This document shows positions 7,880 through 17,108 of a DNA stretch of 64,000 nt, in pieces (positions within the stretch are counted from its first letter, which is position 1; every line of letters starts with the position of its first letter). A program made the translations under genes and the position numbers. Under the pieces are notes generated by a model. The model made no database searches and had not been told where the DNA came from. It was given only the letters and a program-made list of their open reading frames with translations. Where the stretch lies: contig NZ_BCSO01000002.1 of the NCBI RefSeq assembly GCF_001570905.1, forward strand, positions 1 through 64,000, read 5' to 3'. This stretch comes from [Zimmermannella] alba NBRC 15616 (GTDB lineage Bacteria; Actinomycetota; Actinomycetes; Actinomycetales; Microbacteriaceae).

Positions 7880-9199
7880 TTAGCGGTGCTGCGGCTCTTC
7901 GCGTCCCTCGGCGGCCGTGGACGGCTCGTTCGGGGCGTCATCGTCGTTGACGCCTTCGGCCTCCGGCTCGCCCGCCGTGTTGAGGCCGAGGCGACGGCGC
8001 GTGTCCTCTTCGTGGAGCTTACGCTCCTCTTCGATGACGCGCTCGTATTCGCGGCGAAGCTTGGAGCGGCCAAAGCGCGGCGCGGTCTGGAGCTCTTCGC
8101 GCAGGCGGATGCGGTCGGCGGCGAGGCGCTCGCGGCGGGCCTCAATCTCTGCCTCCTCGGCCTCCTGATTCGCCTCTTCCGCGGTGAGCTTGCGGGGTGA
8201 GGTGCCGAGGTCATCCATCGTGATCTTGATCCACGAGGAGGTGAGCAGGAGCACCGTGCAAAGCAAGTTGAAGAAGATGAGCACACCGAGGAGCACCGCG
8301 AAGGATGCCGCGATCGGGTTGCTCGTTGCACCACCGAGGAGCGCCGAACCGAGCTGCTTGAGGATCTGCACGCCGACCGCGCCAATGAGCGCACCGATCA
8401 TGAGCGTGCGCTTCGGGATGCGGAGCCCCGTGAGGACGCGCACGAGGAGCGCCATGATGACGGCATCCGCGGCAATGACGATGCAGATCGCGAGCACGCG
8501 CAGCACGAAGGTGAGGATGGGGGCGTCTTCGCCGATACCGAGGATGCTCAGCAGCCACTTGAGTGCGGCCGTGCTTGCCACGGTGAGGAAGGTCGAGGCG
8601 ATCATCATGAGGCCGAAGCCGATGATGACGCCGAGGTCCTTGAGCTTGAGGAGGGCGAAGTTCGTCGGCGGCGAGACTGGCACCTCAAAGATCTTGCGGA
8701 TCGCGGCGCGGGCACCAGCGAGCCAGCCGAGCGCCGTCCAGAAGGTACCGATGAGGGCGATGATGCCCATGATGCCGAAGGTCTTGCCACCGGCCTGGTC
8801 AAGCGTGGACGGCTTGATGACGCCGTCCTCACCGACAAGGCCGGGCACCGCATCGGACATGCCGCCGAGGATCAGATCCTTGAGGCCTTGATCGTCGGCG
8901 ATGAGGAGCGCCATCGCCGAGAAGATGGCCCAGATGCCGGCGAAAAGGGAGAAGATAGCGCTGTAGGCCATACCGCCCGCGAGCAGCGACCCGTTCTGCT
9001 GCCCGAAGTGCTTGAACACGCGCACCGGCCGGGTCGAGGTGACCCATGCGAGGAACAGCTTCAGCTTCTCCATCGCGCTCGCGCCAGCGGGCGCCTCGGG
9101 GTATCGCGGGAACATCGTGTGCTTGATCTCGGGCTCTTCGCGCTCGATGAGATCGACATTCGTCGCGCCGCGCGGGGTGCTCTTGCCTCTTTCACTCAC
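7880..9199 (-). CDS. YihY/virulence factor BrkB-family membrane protein
   Basis: About 439 residues from a GTG at 9199 (VSERGKSTPRG), preceded by GGGTGGGG. Integral membrane protein: after RVFKHFGQQNGSLLAGGMAY come about six hydrophobic segments up to residue 320, with the family features GGMAYSAIFSLF and TSNPIAASFAVLLGVLIFFN. Members were once called 'ribonuclease BN', but that activity belongs to another protein; the real function is unknown, possibly transport. An unusual C-terminal cytoplasmic tail of about 110 residues is highly charged (RRERLAADRIRLREEL), probably coiled coil, then acidic. It is divergent from ptsI across a 73-bp gap. Confidence 0.85.
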   Translation of the reverse strand: MSERGKSTPRGATNVDLIEREEPEIKHTMFPRYPEAPAGASAMEKLKLFLAWVTSTRPVRVFKHFGQQNGSLLAGGMAYSAIFSLFAGIWAIFSAMALLIADDQGLKDLILGGMSDAVPGLVGEDGVIKPSTLDQAGGKTFGIMGIIALIGTFWTALGWLAGARAAIRKIFEVPVSPPTNFALLKLKDLGVIIGFGLMMIASTFLTVASTAALKWLLSILGIGEDAPILTFVLRVLAICIVIAADAVIMALLVRVLTGLRIPKRTLMIGALIGAVGVQILKQLGSALLGGATSNPIAASFAVLLGVLIFFNLLCTVLLLTSSWIKITMDDLGTSPRKLTAEEANQEAEEAEIEARRERLAADRIRLREELQTAPRFGRSKLRREYERVIEEERKLHEEDTRRRLGLNTAGEPEAEGVNDDDAPNEPSTAAEGREEPQHR

Positions 9200-9237
9200 G
9201 CACCCCACCCTGACATGTAAGTCAGGGATTTCCGTGG

Positions 9238-9266
9238 GTGAAGCCCGTGCATGCTGCCCGTACAGT
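9238..9266 (+). promoter_or_regulatory. ptsI promoter (leaderless)
   Basis: -35-like GTGAAG (9238-9243), 17-nt spacer, -10 TACAGT (9261-9266). The GTG start lies 6 nt after the -10 box, so the transcript would begin at or next to the start codon. Confidence 0.5.
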
Positions 9267-9272
9267 GGTCGC

Positions 9273-10910
9273 GTGGACGAACAGGCACAGTATTTCGGGG
9301 CCGGCATCGGCGAGGGCATCGTGACCGGCCCGGCCGTCTGGTTCCGCCGACCGCGCGTGGATGCCCAGACGACGGCAGAGGCGCGAGAGGGTGATGGTCT
9401 CGGTGACATCCGCGAGGCGCTCGAGCACGTCTCGACGCAGTTGACGGCCCGGCGCGCAGGAGCCCCGGCCGCGATTGCTGCACTCATCGATGGGCAGCTC
9501 GCGCTCGTGAACGACCCGACCTTGCTGGAGGAAGCAGCTGCCCGCATGCGGGAGGGGACGAGCCCAGCGGCGGCCCTCGCAGCAAGCTTCGATGAGTTCA
9601 TTGACGAATTCGAGGCGCTTGGCGGCATCGTCGCGGAGCGGGCCGTCGAACTTCGCGACCTCAAGCACCGGGCGCTCGCTTCGCTCAACGGCGACCGCGT
9701 CATCCCGCTCCCGAACCCAGGCCACCCCCACATTCTGCTCGCACGCGACATTCCGCCGAGTGCTGCGGTGGATCTCGACCCGGAGCAGGTGCTGGGCCTT
9801 GTCACGCTCGAAGGCTCGCAAACCTCGCACATTGCGATCATCGCGAACGAACTCGGTATCCCAGCCGTGGTGGGTGCGGCTCGTGCTCGAGAGGTGCGCG
9901 ATGGTGCGAAGCTGCGCCTGGATGCGAGCGAGGGCGTTGTGGAGCCCGCGCCAGAGGATGCCCGCGTGAGTGCTCCCCGTCCGCGTCCTCGCGAACCAGA
10001 ACCAGTGGGCGGCCCCACGCCAGCAGTGCTTGCCGACGGCACCGAGATTGAACTGCTCGCGAACGTCGCCTCCATGAGTCACGTCACCCGCGCGCGTGAG
10101 CTTGGCGCGCAGGGTATCGGCCTCTTGCGTACGGAGCTCCTCATCCAATCCGAGGGCTTGCTCACGGGGGATGCGGCACCCTCGCGCGAGGTGCAGCGGG
10201 TCTGCTACGAGCGCGCCTTCGCCGAGATGCCTGGCGCGAAGTTCCTCGTTCGCCTCTTTGACGCGGGATCCGACAAACCGCTGCCGTTCCTTGGCGTGCG
10301 TGGCGAAATGAACCCGGCCCTCGGCGTGCGCGGTGTGCGTGCCCTCCTTGCCCGAGAGCAGATCCTCCGCGACCAGCTCGAAGCGCTCGCGGAAGCCGAA
10401 CGCAATAGCGGCGCGGAACTGTGGGTGTCCGTGCCCATGCTGAGCACCCCGGTCGAGCTTCACCGGGTGCGAGAGATCGCTGACGAAGCGGGCGTACGAC
10501 GCCTCGGATCCATGCTCGAAACGCCTGCTGGCGCGCTCACTGCGCAAGATTTCCTCGCCGACTCGGCCTTCATCTCGATCGGCACGAACGACCTCGTGCA
10601 GCACACCATCGCCGTCGACCGCACGAACGCCGACCTTCACCCGCTGCAGCTGCACGACCACCCGGCAGTGCTCGCGATGATCCAGCACATCCAGGAAGTC
10701 TCGGATGAAGCGGGCGTGCCGGTGAGCGTCTGCGGCGAGAGCGCCCGCAACCCGGAACTTGCGATCCTGCTCGTTGGGCTCGGCATCCGGAGCCTCTCCA
10801 TGGCACCGAGTGCTCTCGCCAAGGTGCGAGAACAGCTCACGGGCCTTCGCCTTGAGGATGCCGAAGCTGCGGCTCAGCGCGCACTCGGCACCCTCGCCAA
10901 CTACCCGTAA
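9273..10910 (+). CDS. ptsI: Phosphoenolpyruvate-protein phosphotransferase (PTS enzyme I)
   Basis: 545 residues from GTG 9273. Enzyme I takes phosphate from PEP and passes it through HPr to sugar-specific EII components. Visible: N-terminal HPr-binding/phosphohistidine domain with GSQTSHIAI (active His186), linker, then the PEP-binding barrel with GIGLLRTELL, RLFDAGSDKPLP, FISIGTNDLVQHT and catalytic SVCGES (Cys487). It is slightly shorter than the usual 570 residues. Upstream in-frame codons would overlap the yihY promoter, and the -10 box fixes the GTG. No HPr gene is adjacent, but an EIIA gene lies at 26.7 kb. Confidence 0.92.
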   Translation: MDEQAQYFGAGIGEGIVTGPAVWFRRPRVDAQTTAEAREGDGLGDIREALEHVSTQLTARRAGAPAAIAALIDGQLALVNDPTLLEEAAARMREGTSPAAALAASFDEFIDEFEALGGIVAERAVELRDLKHRALASLNGDRVIPLPNPGHPHILLARDIPPSAAVDLDPEQVLGLVTLEGSQTSHIAIIANELGIPAVVGAARAREVRDGAKLRLDASEGVVEPAPEDARVSAPRPRPREPEPVGGPTPAVLADGTEIELLANVASMSHVTRARELGAQGIGLLRTELLIQSEGLLTGDAAPSREVQRVCYERAFAEMPGAKFLVRLFDAGSDKPLPFLGVRGEMNPALGVRGVRALLAREQILRDQLEALAEAERNSGAELWVSVPMLSTPVELHRVREIADEAGVRRLGSMLETPAGALTAQDFLADSAFISIGTNDLVQHTIAVDRTNADLHPLQLHDHPAVLAMIQHIQEVSDEAGVPVSVCGESARNPELAILLVGLGIRSLSMAPSALAKVREQLTGLRLEDAEAAAQRALGTLANYP

Positions 10911-10914
10911 CCGT

Positions 10915-10968
10915 CAACTACCTCGGGCAGCGAACTGTCTCCAACAGCCAACTACCTCAAACAGCGAA
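10915..10968. repeat. Short direct repeat
   Basis: CAACTACCTCGGGCAGCGAA (10915-10934) recurs as CAACTACCTCAAACAGCGAA (10949-10968); the ptsI 3' end also has CAACTACCCG. Origin unknown. Confidence 0.6.
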
Positions 10969-11002
10969 GCGCCGGTCGGGATGAACCCAACCGGCGCTTC
11001 GC
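10964..11002. terminator. Bidirectional terminator, ptsI / sdhB
   Basis: 13-bp perfect stem (GCGAAGCGCCGGT with its reverse complement) and a 13-nt loop between two convergent genes. Confidence 0.75.
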
Positions 11003-11016
11003 GTGTGCGGTGTCGC

Positions 11017-11760
11017 TTAGCGGCGACCGCGAATCATGGCCTGCTTCACTTCGGCAATTGCCTTCGTGACCTCGATGCCACGCGGGCATGCCTCGGTGCA
11101 GTTGAAGGTGGTGCGGCAGCGCCACACGCCTTCCTTGTCGTTGAGGATGTCGAGGCGAACCTGCGAGGCCTCGTCGCGCGAGTCGAAGATGAAGCGGTGT
11201 GCGTTCACGATCGCGGCCGGGCCGAAGTACTGACCGTCGGTCCAGAACACCGGGCACGAGGTCGTGCACGCGGCGCAGAGGATGCACTTCGTGGTGTCGT
11301 CGAAGCGCTCGCGGTCCTTCACCGACTGGAGGCGCTCCTTCTCGGGCTTTGAGGAAGCCTGGAGGAAGGGTTGCACCTCGCGGTACGCGTTGAAGAACGG
11401 CTCCATGTCGACGATGAGGTCCTTCTCGAGCGGAAGACCCTTGATCGCCTCCACGTAGATCGGCTTCGTGACGTCGAGGTCCTTCACGAGCGTCTTGCAG
11501 GCGAGGCGGTTGCGGCCGTTGATGCGCATGGCATCCGAACCGCAAATACCGTGCGCGCAGGAGCGACGGAAGGCGAGCGAGCCGTCCTGGTCCCATTTGA
11601 TGCGGTGGAGGGCGTCGAGGACGCGGTCGGTGGAGTACATCTCCACGTCGAAGGACTGCCAGTACGGCTCAGCGTCGAACTCCGGGTTGTACCGGCGGAT
11701 GTTGAGCGTGACCGTGAAGGGCTTCGGCGCCTCGATGGGCGCAGCGGTGTTGTCTGACAT
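11017..11760 (-). CDS. sdhB: Succinate dehydrogenase iron-sulfur subunit
   Basis: 247 residues. Carries electrons from the flavin of SdhA to menaquinone at the membrane anchor. The N-terminal ferredoxin domain has the [2Fe-2S] motif RRSCAHGICGSDA and a further Cys in NRLACKTL. The C-terminal domain has CILCAACTTSCPVFW and CRTTFNCTEACPRG for the [4Fe-4S] and [3Fe-4S] clusters. It is the last gene of the sdhCDAB operon, 21 bp after sdhA. Length is normal and all cluster ligands are present. Confidence 0.97.
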   Translation of the reverse strand: MSDNTAAPIEAPKPFTVTLNIRRYNPEFDAEPYWQSFDVEMYSTDRVLDALHRIKWDQDGSLAFRRSCAHGICGSDAMRINGRNRLACKTLVKDLDVTKPIYVEAIKGLPLEKDLIVDMEPFFNAYREVQPFLQASSKPEKERLQSVKDRERFDDTTKCILCAACTTSCPVFWTDGQYFGPAAIVNAHRFIFDSRDEASQVRLDILNDKEGVWRCRTTFNCTEACPRGIEVTKAIAEVKQAMIRGRR

Positions 11761-11781
11761 GCTGTGCGGAATCCCTTCGGC

Positions 11782-13590
11782 CTAGTACTTGCGTTCTTGC
11801 GGCTGGTAGCGCGTCATGCGGACGGGCTTCTTGCCGAGCTTGATGTGGTCGGACGGGTTCGGCGAGGTGCGGTCGCCGGTGAGGTACGCCATCGTGTGGT
11901 GCATCCAGTTCTCGTCGTCACGCTTCGGGAAGTCGTCACGCATGTGACCACCGCGCGACTCCTCACGGTTGAGGGCGCAGTACACGAGCACCTCGGCGAG
12001 GTCGAGGAGGAAGCCCAGCTCGATGCCCTCGAGGAGTTCGGTGTTGAAGCGCTTGCCCTTGTCGTGCACCGAGATGTTGCGGTAGCGCTCGCGGAGCGAG
12101 TGGATGACGCGGGTCGCCTCGGTGAGGGTTTCCTTCGTGCGGAACACCTGAGCGTTCGCGTCCATCGTCTCCTGGAGTTCGCGGCGGATGCCGGCGACCG
12201 ACTCGGTGCCGTTGTTCGCGCGGAGCGCGTTGAGCATGCCCTGGAGGTTCGCAGCCGGGTTCTCGGGGAGCGGAACGAACTCGGCGGTCTTCACGTACTC
12301 GACCGCGTTGCGGCCCGAACGCTTACCGAAGACGTTGATGTCGAGGAGCGAGTTCGTGCCGAGACGGTTCGAACCGTGCACCGAGACGCAGGCGCATTCG
12401 CCAGCGGCGTAGAGGCCGGGGACGACCGCTTCCTCGTCGTTGCGGAGGACTTCACCGGCGTTGTTCGTCGGGATGCCGCCCATCGCGTAGTGCGCGGTCG
12501 GGTAGACCGGAACCGGCTCGACGACCGGGTCGACGCCGAGGTAGGTGCGGGCGAACTCGGTAATGTCCGGGAGCTTCGTCTCGAGGACCTCAGCACCGAG
12601 GTGGGTGCAGTCGAGGAGCACGTAGTCCTTGTGCGGGCCAGCACCGCGGCCCTCCTGGACCTCCTGCACCATCGAGCGGGCGACGATGTCACGCGGGGCG
12701 AGGTCCTTAATGGTCGGTGCGTAGCGCTCCATGAAGCGCTCACCCGAGGCGTTACGGAGGATGGCACCCTCACCGCGAGCGCCCTCGGTGAGGAGGATGC
12801 CGAGGCCTGCGAGACCGGTCGGGTGGAACTGGTAGAACTCCATGTCCTCGAGCGGGAGGCCCTTGCGCCAGATGATGCCCATACCGTCACCGGTGAGGGT
12901 GTGCGCGTTCGAGGTGGTCTTGAAGACCTTGCCGAAGCCACCCGTAGCGAAGATGAAGGCCTTGCCCTGGAAGACGTGGATGTCGCCGGTCTTGAGGTCG
13001 TAGGCGACAACAGCGGCGGGACGCTCCACACCGTCAACCGTGTTCATGACGAGGTCGAGGGCGTAGTACTCGTTGAAGAACTTGACGTTGTGCTTGACAC
13101 AGTTCTGGTAGAGCGTCTGGAGAATCATGTGACCGGTGCGGTCAGCGGCGTAGCAGGCGCGGCGGACGGCAGCCTTACCGTGGTCGCGCGTGTGGCCACC
13201 GAAGCGGCGCTGGTCGATCTTACCTTCCGGCGTGCGGTTGAAGGGGAGACCCATGTTCTCGAGGTCGATGACGGCTTCGATGGCTTCCTTCGCGAGGATC
13301 TCTGCCGAGTCCTGGTCGACGAGGTAGTCGCCACCCTTGATGGTGTCGTAGGTGTGCCACTCCCAGCCGTCTTCTTCAACGTTGGCGAGGGCTGCTGCCA
13401 TGCCACCCTGCGCGGCACCGGTGTGCGAACGCGTCGGGTAGAGCTTCGTGATGACGGCGGTGTCGGCACCCTGGGCGGCCTCAATTGCCGCGCGCATGCC
13501 GGCGCCACCGGCGCCGATGATGATGATTTCGTGCTGGTGGTAGTGCACGCCGTCGATGACCTGCACGTCCTTGATCTGCTGAGCTGCCAT
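11782..13590 (-). CDS. sdhA: Succinate dehydrogenase flavoprotein subunit
   Basis: 602 residues, the usual length. Oxidises succinate to fumarate in the TCA cycle/respiratory complex II. FAD-binding IIIGAGGAGMRAAIEA near residue 25, RSHTGAAQGGMAAAL with the His that links FAD covalently, substrate-site HPTGLAG, and GSNRLGTNSLLDINVFG. The C-terminus ends in RYQPQERKY. The ATG at 13590 is 34 bp after sdhD. Part of sdhCDAB. Confidence 0.97.
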   Translation of the reverse strand: MAAQQIKDVQVIDGVHYHQHEIIIIGAGGAGMRAAIEAAQGADTAVITKLYPTRSHTGAAQGGMAAALANVEEDGWEWHTYDTIKGGDYLVDQDSAEILAKEAIEAVIDLENMGLPFNRTPEGKIDQRRFGGHTRDHGKAAVRRACYAADRTGHMILQTLYQNCVKHNVKFFNEYYALDLVMNTVDGVERPAAVVAYDLKTGDIHVFQGKAFIFATGGFGKVFKTTSNAHTLTGDGMGIIWRKGLPLEDMEFYQFHPTGLAGLGILLTEGARGEGAILRNASGERFMERYAPTIKDLAPRDIVARSMVQEVQEGRGAGPHKDYVLLDCTHLGAEVLETKLPDITEFARTYLGVDPVVEPVPVYPTAHYAMGGIPTNNAGEVLRNDEEAVVPGLYAAGECACVSVHGSNRLGTNSLLDINVFGKRSGRNAVEYVKTAEFVPLPENPAANLQGMLNALRANNGTESVAGIRRELQETMDANAQVFRTKETLTEATRVIHSLRERYRNISVHDKGKRFNTELLEGIELGFLLDLAEVLVYCALNREESRGGHMRDDFPKRDDENWMHHTMAYLTGDRTSPNPSDHIKLGKKPVRMTRYQPQERKY

Positions 13591-13624
13591 GAGAGCTTCT
13601 GTTCCTAATTCTTCGTTCGGGCGA

Positions 13625-14062
13625 CTAAGCGGCGCAGAACTTCGGCAGGAGGTCTGCCGGCGAGTTCGCGGGGCACGGGTCGAAGGTGAAGATCACGAGG
13701 AGACCGAGCACGATCATGACGATCGTGACGATGCCGAGCGTGAGCTGCAGGCCCTTGTTGAGGCCCTTACCCGAGATGTAGTCGTTGATGATCGTGCGCA
13801 TGCCGTTCGCGCCGTGAATGAACGCGAGCACGAGCAAGAGCGAGTCCCAGACCTTCCAGAACGGGTCCGACATCTTGCCGCCGACGAAGGCGAAGTCGAT
13901 CGCCTTGATGCCGTCGCCAACCATGAGGTTCGTGAAGAGGTGGCCGAAGATGAGGATGACCAGCACGACACCGGAGCCGCGCATGAACATCCAGCCGGTC
14001 TTCTCCCAGTTTGTCTTCTTCGTCTTGGGAGCGCGCGGGTATTCGATGAAATCGATCGTCAT
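13625..14062 (-). CDS. sdhD: Succinate dehydrogenase membrane anchor subunit D
   Basis: 145 residues with three hydrophobic segments: near VVLVILIFGHLFTNLM (with an invariant-type His that can ligate haem), a middle segment around LLLVLAFIHGANGMR, and a C-terminal ITIVMIVLGLLVIFTF type segment. Together with SdhC it holds complex II in the membrane and forms the quinone site. AAGGGGG precedes the ATG. It lies between sdhC (12-bp gap) and sdhA. Confidence 0.9.
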   Translation of the reverse strand: MTIDFIEYPRAPKTKKTNWEKTGWMFMRGSGVVLVILIFGHLFTNLMVGDGIKAIDFAFVGGKMSDPFWKVWDSLLLVLAFIHGANGMRTIINDYISGKGLNKGLQLTLGIVTIVMIVLGLLVIFTFDPCPANSPADLLPKFCAA

Positions 14063-14074
14063 GTGAGTGCCCCC

Positions 14075-14512
14075 TTAGTGCGAGAAAACGTTGATGAGGT
14101 GACGGGGGAGGAAGCCTGCCATCGTGAGAGCCCACAGGCCCATGACGATCCAGAACATGAGGCGCTGGTGACGTGCACCGCCCGGGAGGAAGTCAATGAG
14201 GATGACGCGGATACCGTTGATGGCGTGGAAGGCGATCGCGCCGACGAGGACGCACTCACCAAGACCCATGATCGGCGTCTTGTAGGCGGACATGGCCGCG
14301 TTGTAGGCCTCCGGACTCACGCGCACGAGTGCCGTGTCAAGCACGTGAACGAGGAGGAAGAAGAAGATCGAGACACCCGTGATGCGGTGCAGCACCCACG
14401 ACCACATGCCTTCCGTGCCGCGGTAGAGTGTGCCGCCGCGGTGGGTCTTCTTCGTCGAGCTCGGGGCGTTGGCTCCCGAGGAGTTCTTGGCTTCCGTCGT
14501 GACTGTGGTCAC
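14075..14512 (-). CDS. sdhC: Succinate dehydrogenase cytochrome b subunit C
   Basis: 145 residues from GTG 14512, with a strong GAGAGGGGA site 7 nt upstream. Typical SdhC: Gly-rich RGGTLYRGTEGMWSWVLHR, then three membrane segments with HRITGVSIFFFLLVHVLD (haem-ligand His) and FHAINGIRVILIDF. First gene of sdhCDAB. About 120 bp lie upstream before the mannosyltransferase stop codon and hold the operon promoter, which I could not place. Confidence 0.93.
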   Translation of the reverse strand: MTTVTTEAKNSSGANAPSSTKKTHRGGTLYRGTEGMWSWVLHRITGVSIFFFLLVHVLDTALVRVSPEAYNAAMSAYKTPIMGLGECVLVGAIAFHAINGIRVILIDFLPGGARHQRLMFWIVMGLWALTMAGFLPRHLINVFSH

Positions 14513-14632
14513 GCAAATCCCCTCTCAGATGGGTGGGCGACGTCAGGGACGTGGGGGACGCCCCGAACCGAAGCCTGTCGTGGGCGGTAGCGACCGAGGG
14601 CGGTGTGACCGACGAACGGCAGGAATCAGCCT

Positions 14633-15847
14633 CTAGCCTACCCCGTTCTCCAGGACCTGCTCACTTTCGATGAGGGCGTCATCGTCCGCAGTGAGCGAGA
14701 GCGCGCGTTCGCGGGCTTCTCCGCCGCGGCGCTTGGTGATGACATCCCCGTAGTGACCGAGCAACTCGTCGCACACGCTCTCCCAGGAGCGGTCGAGGAC
14801 ACGGCGGCGGCCTGCCTCGCCCATGCGGGCGCGGGCGTCGGCGTTCGCGACGAGGTGTTCGACGCAGCGGCGCAGGTGGGCGTCGCATTCGCTGAAGGGG
14901 TCAAAGAGGTAGCCGTCTTCGCCGTGGCTGATGAGGTCGATCGGGCCGCCTGCGTAGGGAGCAACAACGGGAAGGCCCGCAGCGTGCGCCTCTTGAATCG
15001 TCTGGCCGAAGGTCTCTTCAGTGCCCGTGTGGACGAAGATGTCGAAGCTTGCGTAGGCGTAGGAGAGGTCCTTGCCGGAGAGCTTGCCCGCATAGTGGAC
15101 GGGCATCCCCTTGAGGGCCTTCTTCACCGAGTCCATCGAGGGGCCGTCGCCGACGATGACGATCTTGATGTTCGGGATGCCGCGGAGGGCGGCGAGGCGC
15201 TCGACCTGCTTTTCGGGCGCGACGCGGCCCACGTAGCCGATGACGACCTCATCGGGGGAGTTCGTGATGCGCTGGCGCAGGCGTGCGACCGTGTCGGTCT
15301 GGCGGTGGCGCGGGTGGTAGCTCTCGAGGTCGACGCCGCGGCCCCAGAGCTTGAGGTTCCCGACGCGAGCGCGCTGGAGGTCTGCGATCGAGGAGCTCGA
15401 CGGCGCGAGGTTGAGGTCGGCGCCGTTGTGGATCCAGCGGATGACTTGCCAGGCAACGCCCTCCATGGCGGCGAGGTTGTTGCGGCGCGTGTAGCCCGCG
15501 ACATCCGTCTGGAAGATGGCGACCGTGCCGATGCCGCGACGCTTCGCGGCGGCGATCGCCTCAGCGCCAAGGAACATGGGGCTGGCGACGTGGACGATGT
15601 CAGGGGCGAAGTCGTCGAGAAGCTTCTGTACGCGCGTGTTCGGAACGCCCACCGGGAACTGGCGATAAGTAATGGTCGGCACTTCGTGGACCCGGAACCC
15701 CTTGTAGCGCTTCGGTGCGCCAGCGGTCGGACAGATGACGATCGCATCGTGGCCGCGGAGGGCGAGATGGTCGAGGACCTTACACACGGAATTCGTCACA
15801 CCATTGATCGTCGGCAGGAAGCTCTCGGTGACGATGGCGACGCGCAT
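14633..15847 (-). CDS. mgtA: Glycosyltransferase family 4, MgtA-type alpha-mannosyltransferase
   Basis: 404 residues of GT-B fold. N-terminus MRVAIVTESFLPTINGVTNS matches actinobacterial GDP-mannose-dependent alpha-mannosyltransferases (MgtA/PimB-like). The C-terminal half has the donor-site pattern HTGTEETFGQTIQEAHAAG (EX7E). Such enzymes add mannose to glycolipid or phosphatidylinositol anchors of lipomannan at the cytoplasmic face of the membrane. Location back to back with a GDP-mannose-forming enzyme supports use of GDP-mannose. Starts leaderless: -10 TACCCT then 7 nt. The exact acceptor is not determinable. Confidence 0.8.
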   Translation of the reverse strand: MRVAIVTESFLPTINGVTNSVCKVLDHLALRGHDAIVICPTAGAPKRYKGFRVHEVPTITYRQFPVGVPNTRVQKLLDDFAPDIVHVASPMFLGAEAIAAAKRRGIGTVAIFQTDVAGYTRRNNLAAMEGVAWQVIRWIHNGADLNLAPSSSSIADLQRARVGNLKLWGRGVDLESYHPRHRQTDTVARLRQRITNSPDEVVIGYVGRVAPEKQVERLAALRGIPNIKIVIVGDGPSMDSVKKALKGMPVHYAGKLSGKDLSYAYASFDIFVHTGTEETFGQTIQEAHAAGLPVVAPYAGGPIDLISHGEDGYLFDPFSECDAHLRRCVEHLVANADARARMGEAGRRRVLDRSWESVCDELLGHYGDVITKRRGGEARERALSLTADDDALIESEQVLENGVG

Positions 15848-15854
15848 AGCGTCC

Positions 15855-15918
15855 AGGGTACGTCTTTCGTCTCAACCCGCGGGTAAACGGCTCTCGAACT
15901 CTGGTCCGCACGTACAGT
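15855..15918. promoter_or_regulatory. Divergent leaderless promoters, mgtA / manC
   Basis: Minus-strand -10 TACCCT (15855-15860) is 7 nt before the mgtA ATG; plus-strand -10 TACAGT (15913-15918) is 7 nt before the manC ATG. Confidence 0.55.
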
Positions 15919-15925
15919 GATGGGC

Positions 15926-17053
15926 ATGAGTCACGCGATGGATCGATTCGTTGCCGTTATCCCGGCCGGTGGTGTCGGCTCGCGGCTGTGGCCTCTTTCT
16001 CGTGCCGCATCGCCGAAGTTCCTGCACGACGTCATGGGGAATGGCTCGAGCCTGCTCGCCGACACCTGGGATCGACTCGTCGCGCTGTGCGCACCCGAAC
16101 GCATCTTGGTCGTCACCGGCGCCGCGCATGGCGAAGCCGTCCGTGAGCAGTTGCCGGAACTCCTCGACAAGAACGTCGTCCTCGAATCCGAGGGCCGCGA
16201 CTCGACGGCGGCGATCGGTCTTGCCGCAGCGATCCTCGAGCGCCGCATGCCGGGCGCAATTATCGGATCCTTCGCCGCCGACCATCTCATTGGCAACCTC
16301 TCCCGCTTCCGATCGGCGGTCCGCGAAGCGGTCCGTGCTGCGGATGCCGGGATGATCGCCACGATCGGCATCCAGCCCATCGAACCCTCGACCGCCTTTG
16401 GCTACATCCGTGCCGGTGCCCCGCTCGAAATCAAGGGCGCACCGTCTGCGCGCAGCGTCGAAGCCTTCGTTGAAAAGCCCGCCGCCTCCACCGCCCGCCG
16501 CTACCTCGCCTCCGGTGAATACCTCTGGAACGCGGGCATGTTCATCGCCCGCGCGGAGCGCCTGCTCGAAGAGCTCGCCGAGAACCGCCCCGAGCTGGCG
16601 GCTGGCATCAACGAGATCGCGGATGCCTGGGACACGGACGCCCGCGAGGAGGTTGTTGCCCGCGTGTGGCCGACCCTCGAAAAGATCGCCATCGATTACA
16701 CGGTCGCTGAGCCTGCCGCAGCAAAGGGTGCGCTCGCGGTCATTCCGGGCTTCTTCCAGTGGGATGACGTGGGGGACTTCGCCTCCGTGTCGCGTCTTCG
16801 TCAGATCGAGCAGGCTGCAGCCGGGGAGAGCCCGCACCTCGTCGTGATGGGTGATGAAGAGCGAGTCATCGGCCACGAGGCCACGGGTCTCGTCCTCTCG
16901 AAGACTGACCGCGTCATCGCCGTCGCCGGTATCCAGGACGTCGTCATTGTCGACACGGATGACGCGATCCTTGTGACCACGCGTCAGAAGGCGCAGCAGG
17001 TGAAGCAACTCGTCGGCAAGCTGAAGGAGTCCCCACACCCTGAGGTGCTCTAG
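15926..17053 (+). CDS. manC: Mannose-1-phosphate guanylyltransferase
   Basis: 375 residues. Makes GDP-mannose from mannose-1-phosphate and GTP. N-terminal nucleotidyltransferase signature AVIPAGGVGSRLWPLSR with PKFLHDVMG; later FVEKPAA (sugar-phosphate site), YLWNAGMFIARAE and FQWDDVGDFAS, all typical of GDP-mannose pyrophosphorylases. The C-terminal isomerase domain of bifunctional forms is absent. ATG 15926 is preferred over codons at 15917/15920 because those overlap or touch the -10 box. Feeds the adjacent mannosyltransferase. Confidence 0.92.
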   Translation: MSHAMDRFVAVIPAGGVGSRLWPLSRAASPKFLHDVMGNGSSLLADTWDRLVALCAPERILVVTGAAHGEAVREQLPELLDKNVVLESEGRDSTAAIGLAAAILERRMPGAIIGSFAADHLIGNLSRFRSAVREAVRAADAGMIATIGIQPIEPSTAFGYIRAGAPLEIKGAPSARSVEAFVEKPAASTARRYLASGEYLWNAGMFIARAERLLEELAENRPELAAGINEIADAWDTDAREEVVARVWPTLEKIAIDYTVAEPAAAKGALAVIPGFFQWDDVGDFASVSRLRQIEQAAAGESPHLVVMGDEERVIGHEATGLVLSKTDRVIAVAGIQDVVIVDTDDAILVTTRQKAQQVKQLVGKLKESPHPEVL

Positions 17054-17108
17054 CGCGGCGTGTTCAGTGGGGAGTCCACAAACGCCTGGGCGAATTCACA
17101 GCTTGGAA

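Noticed and set aside
11764-13608. Long antisense open frame across sdhA
   Set aside because: sdhA is certain with all motifs; the antisense product is Val/Leu/Glu/Arg-rich shadow.
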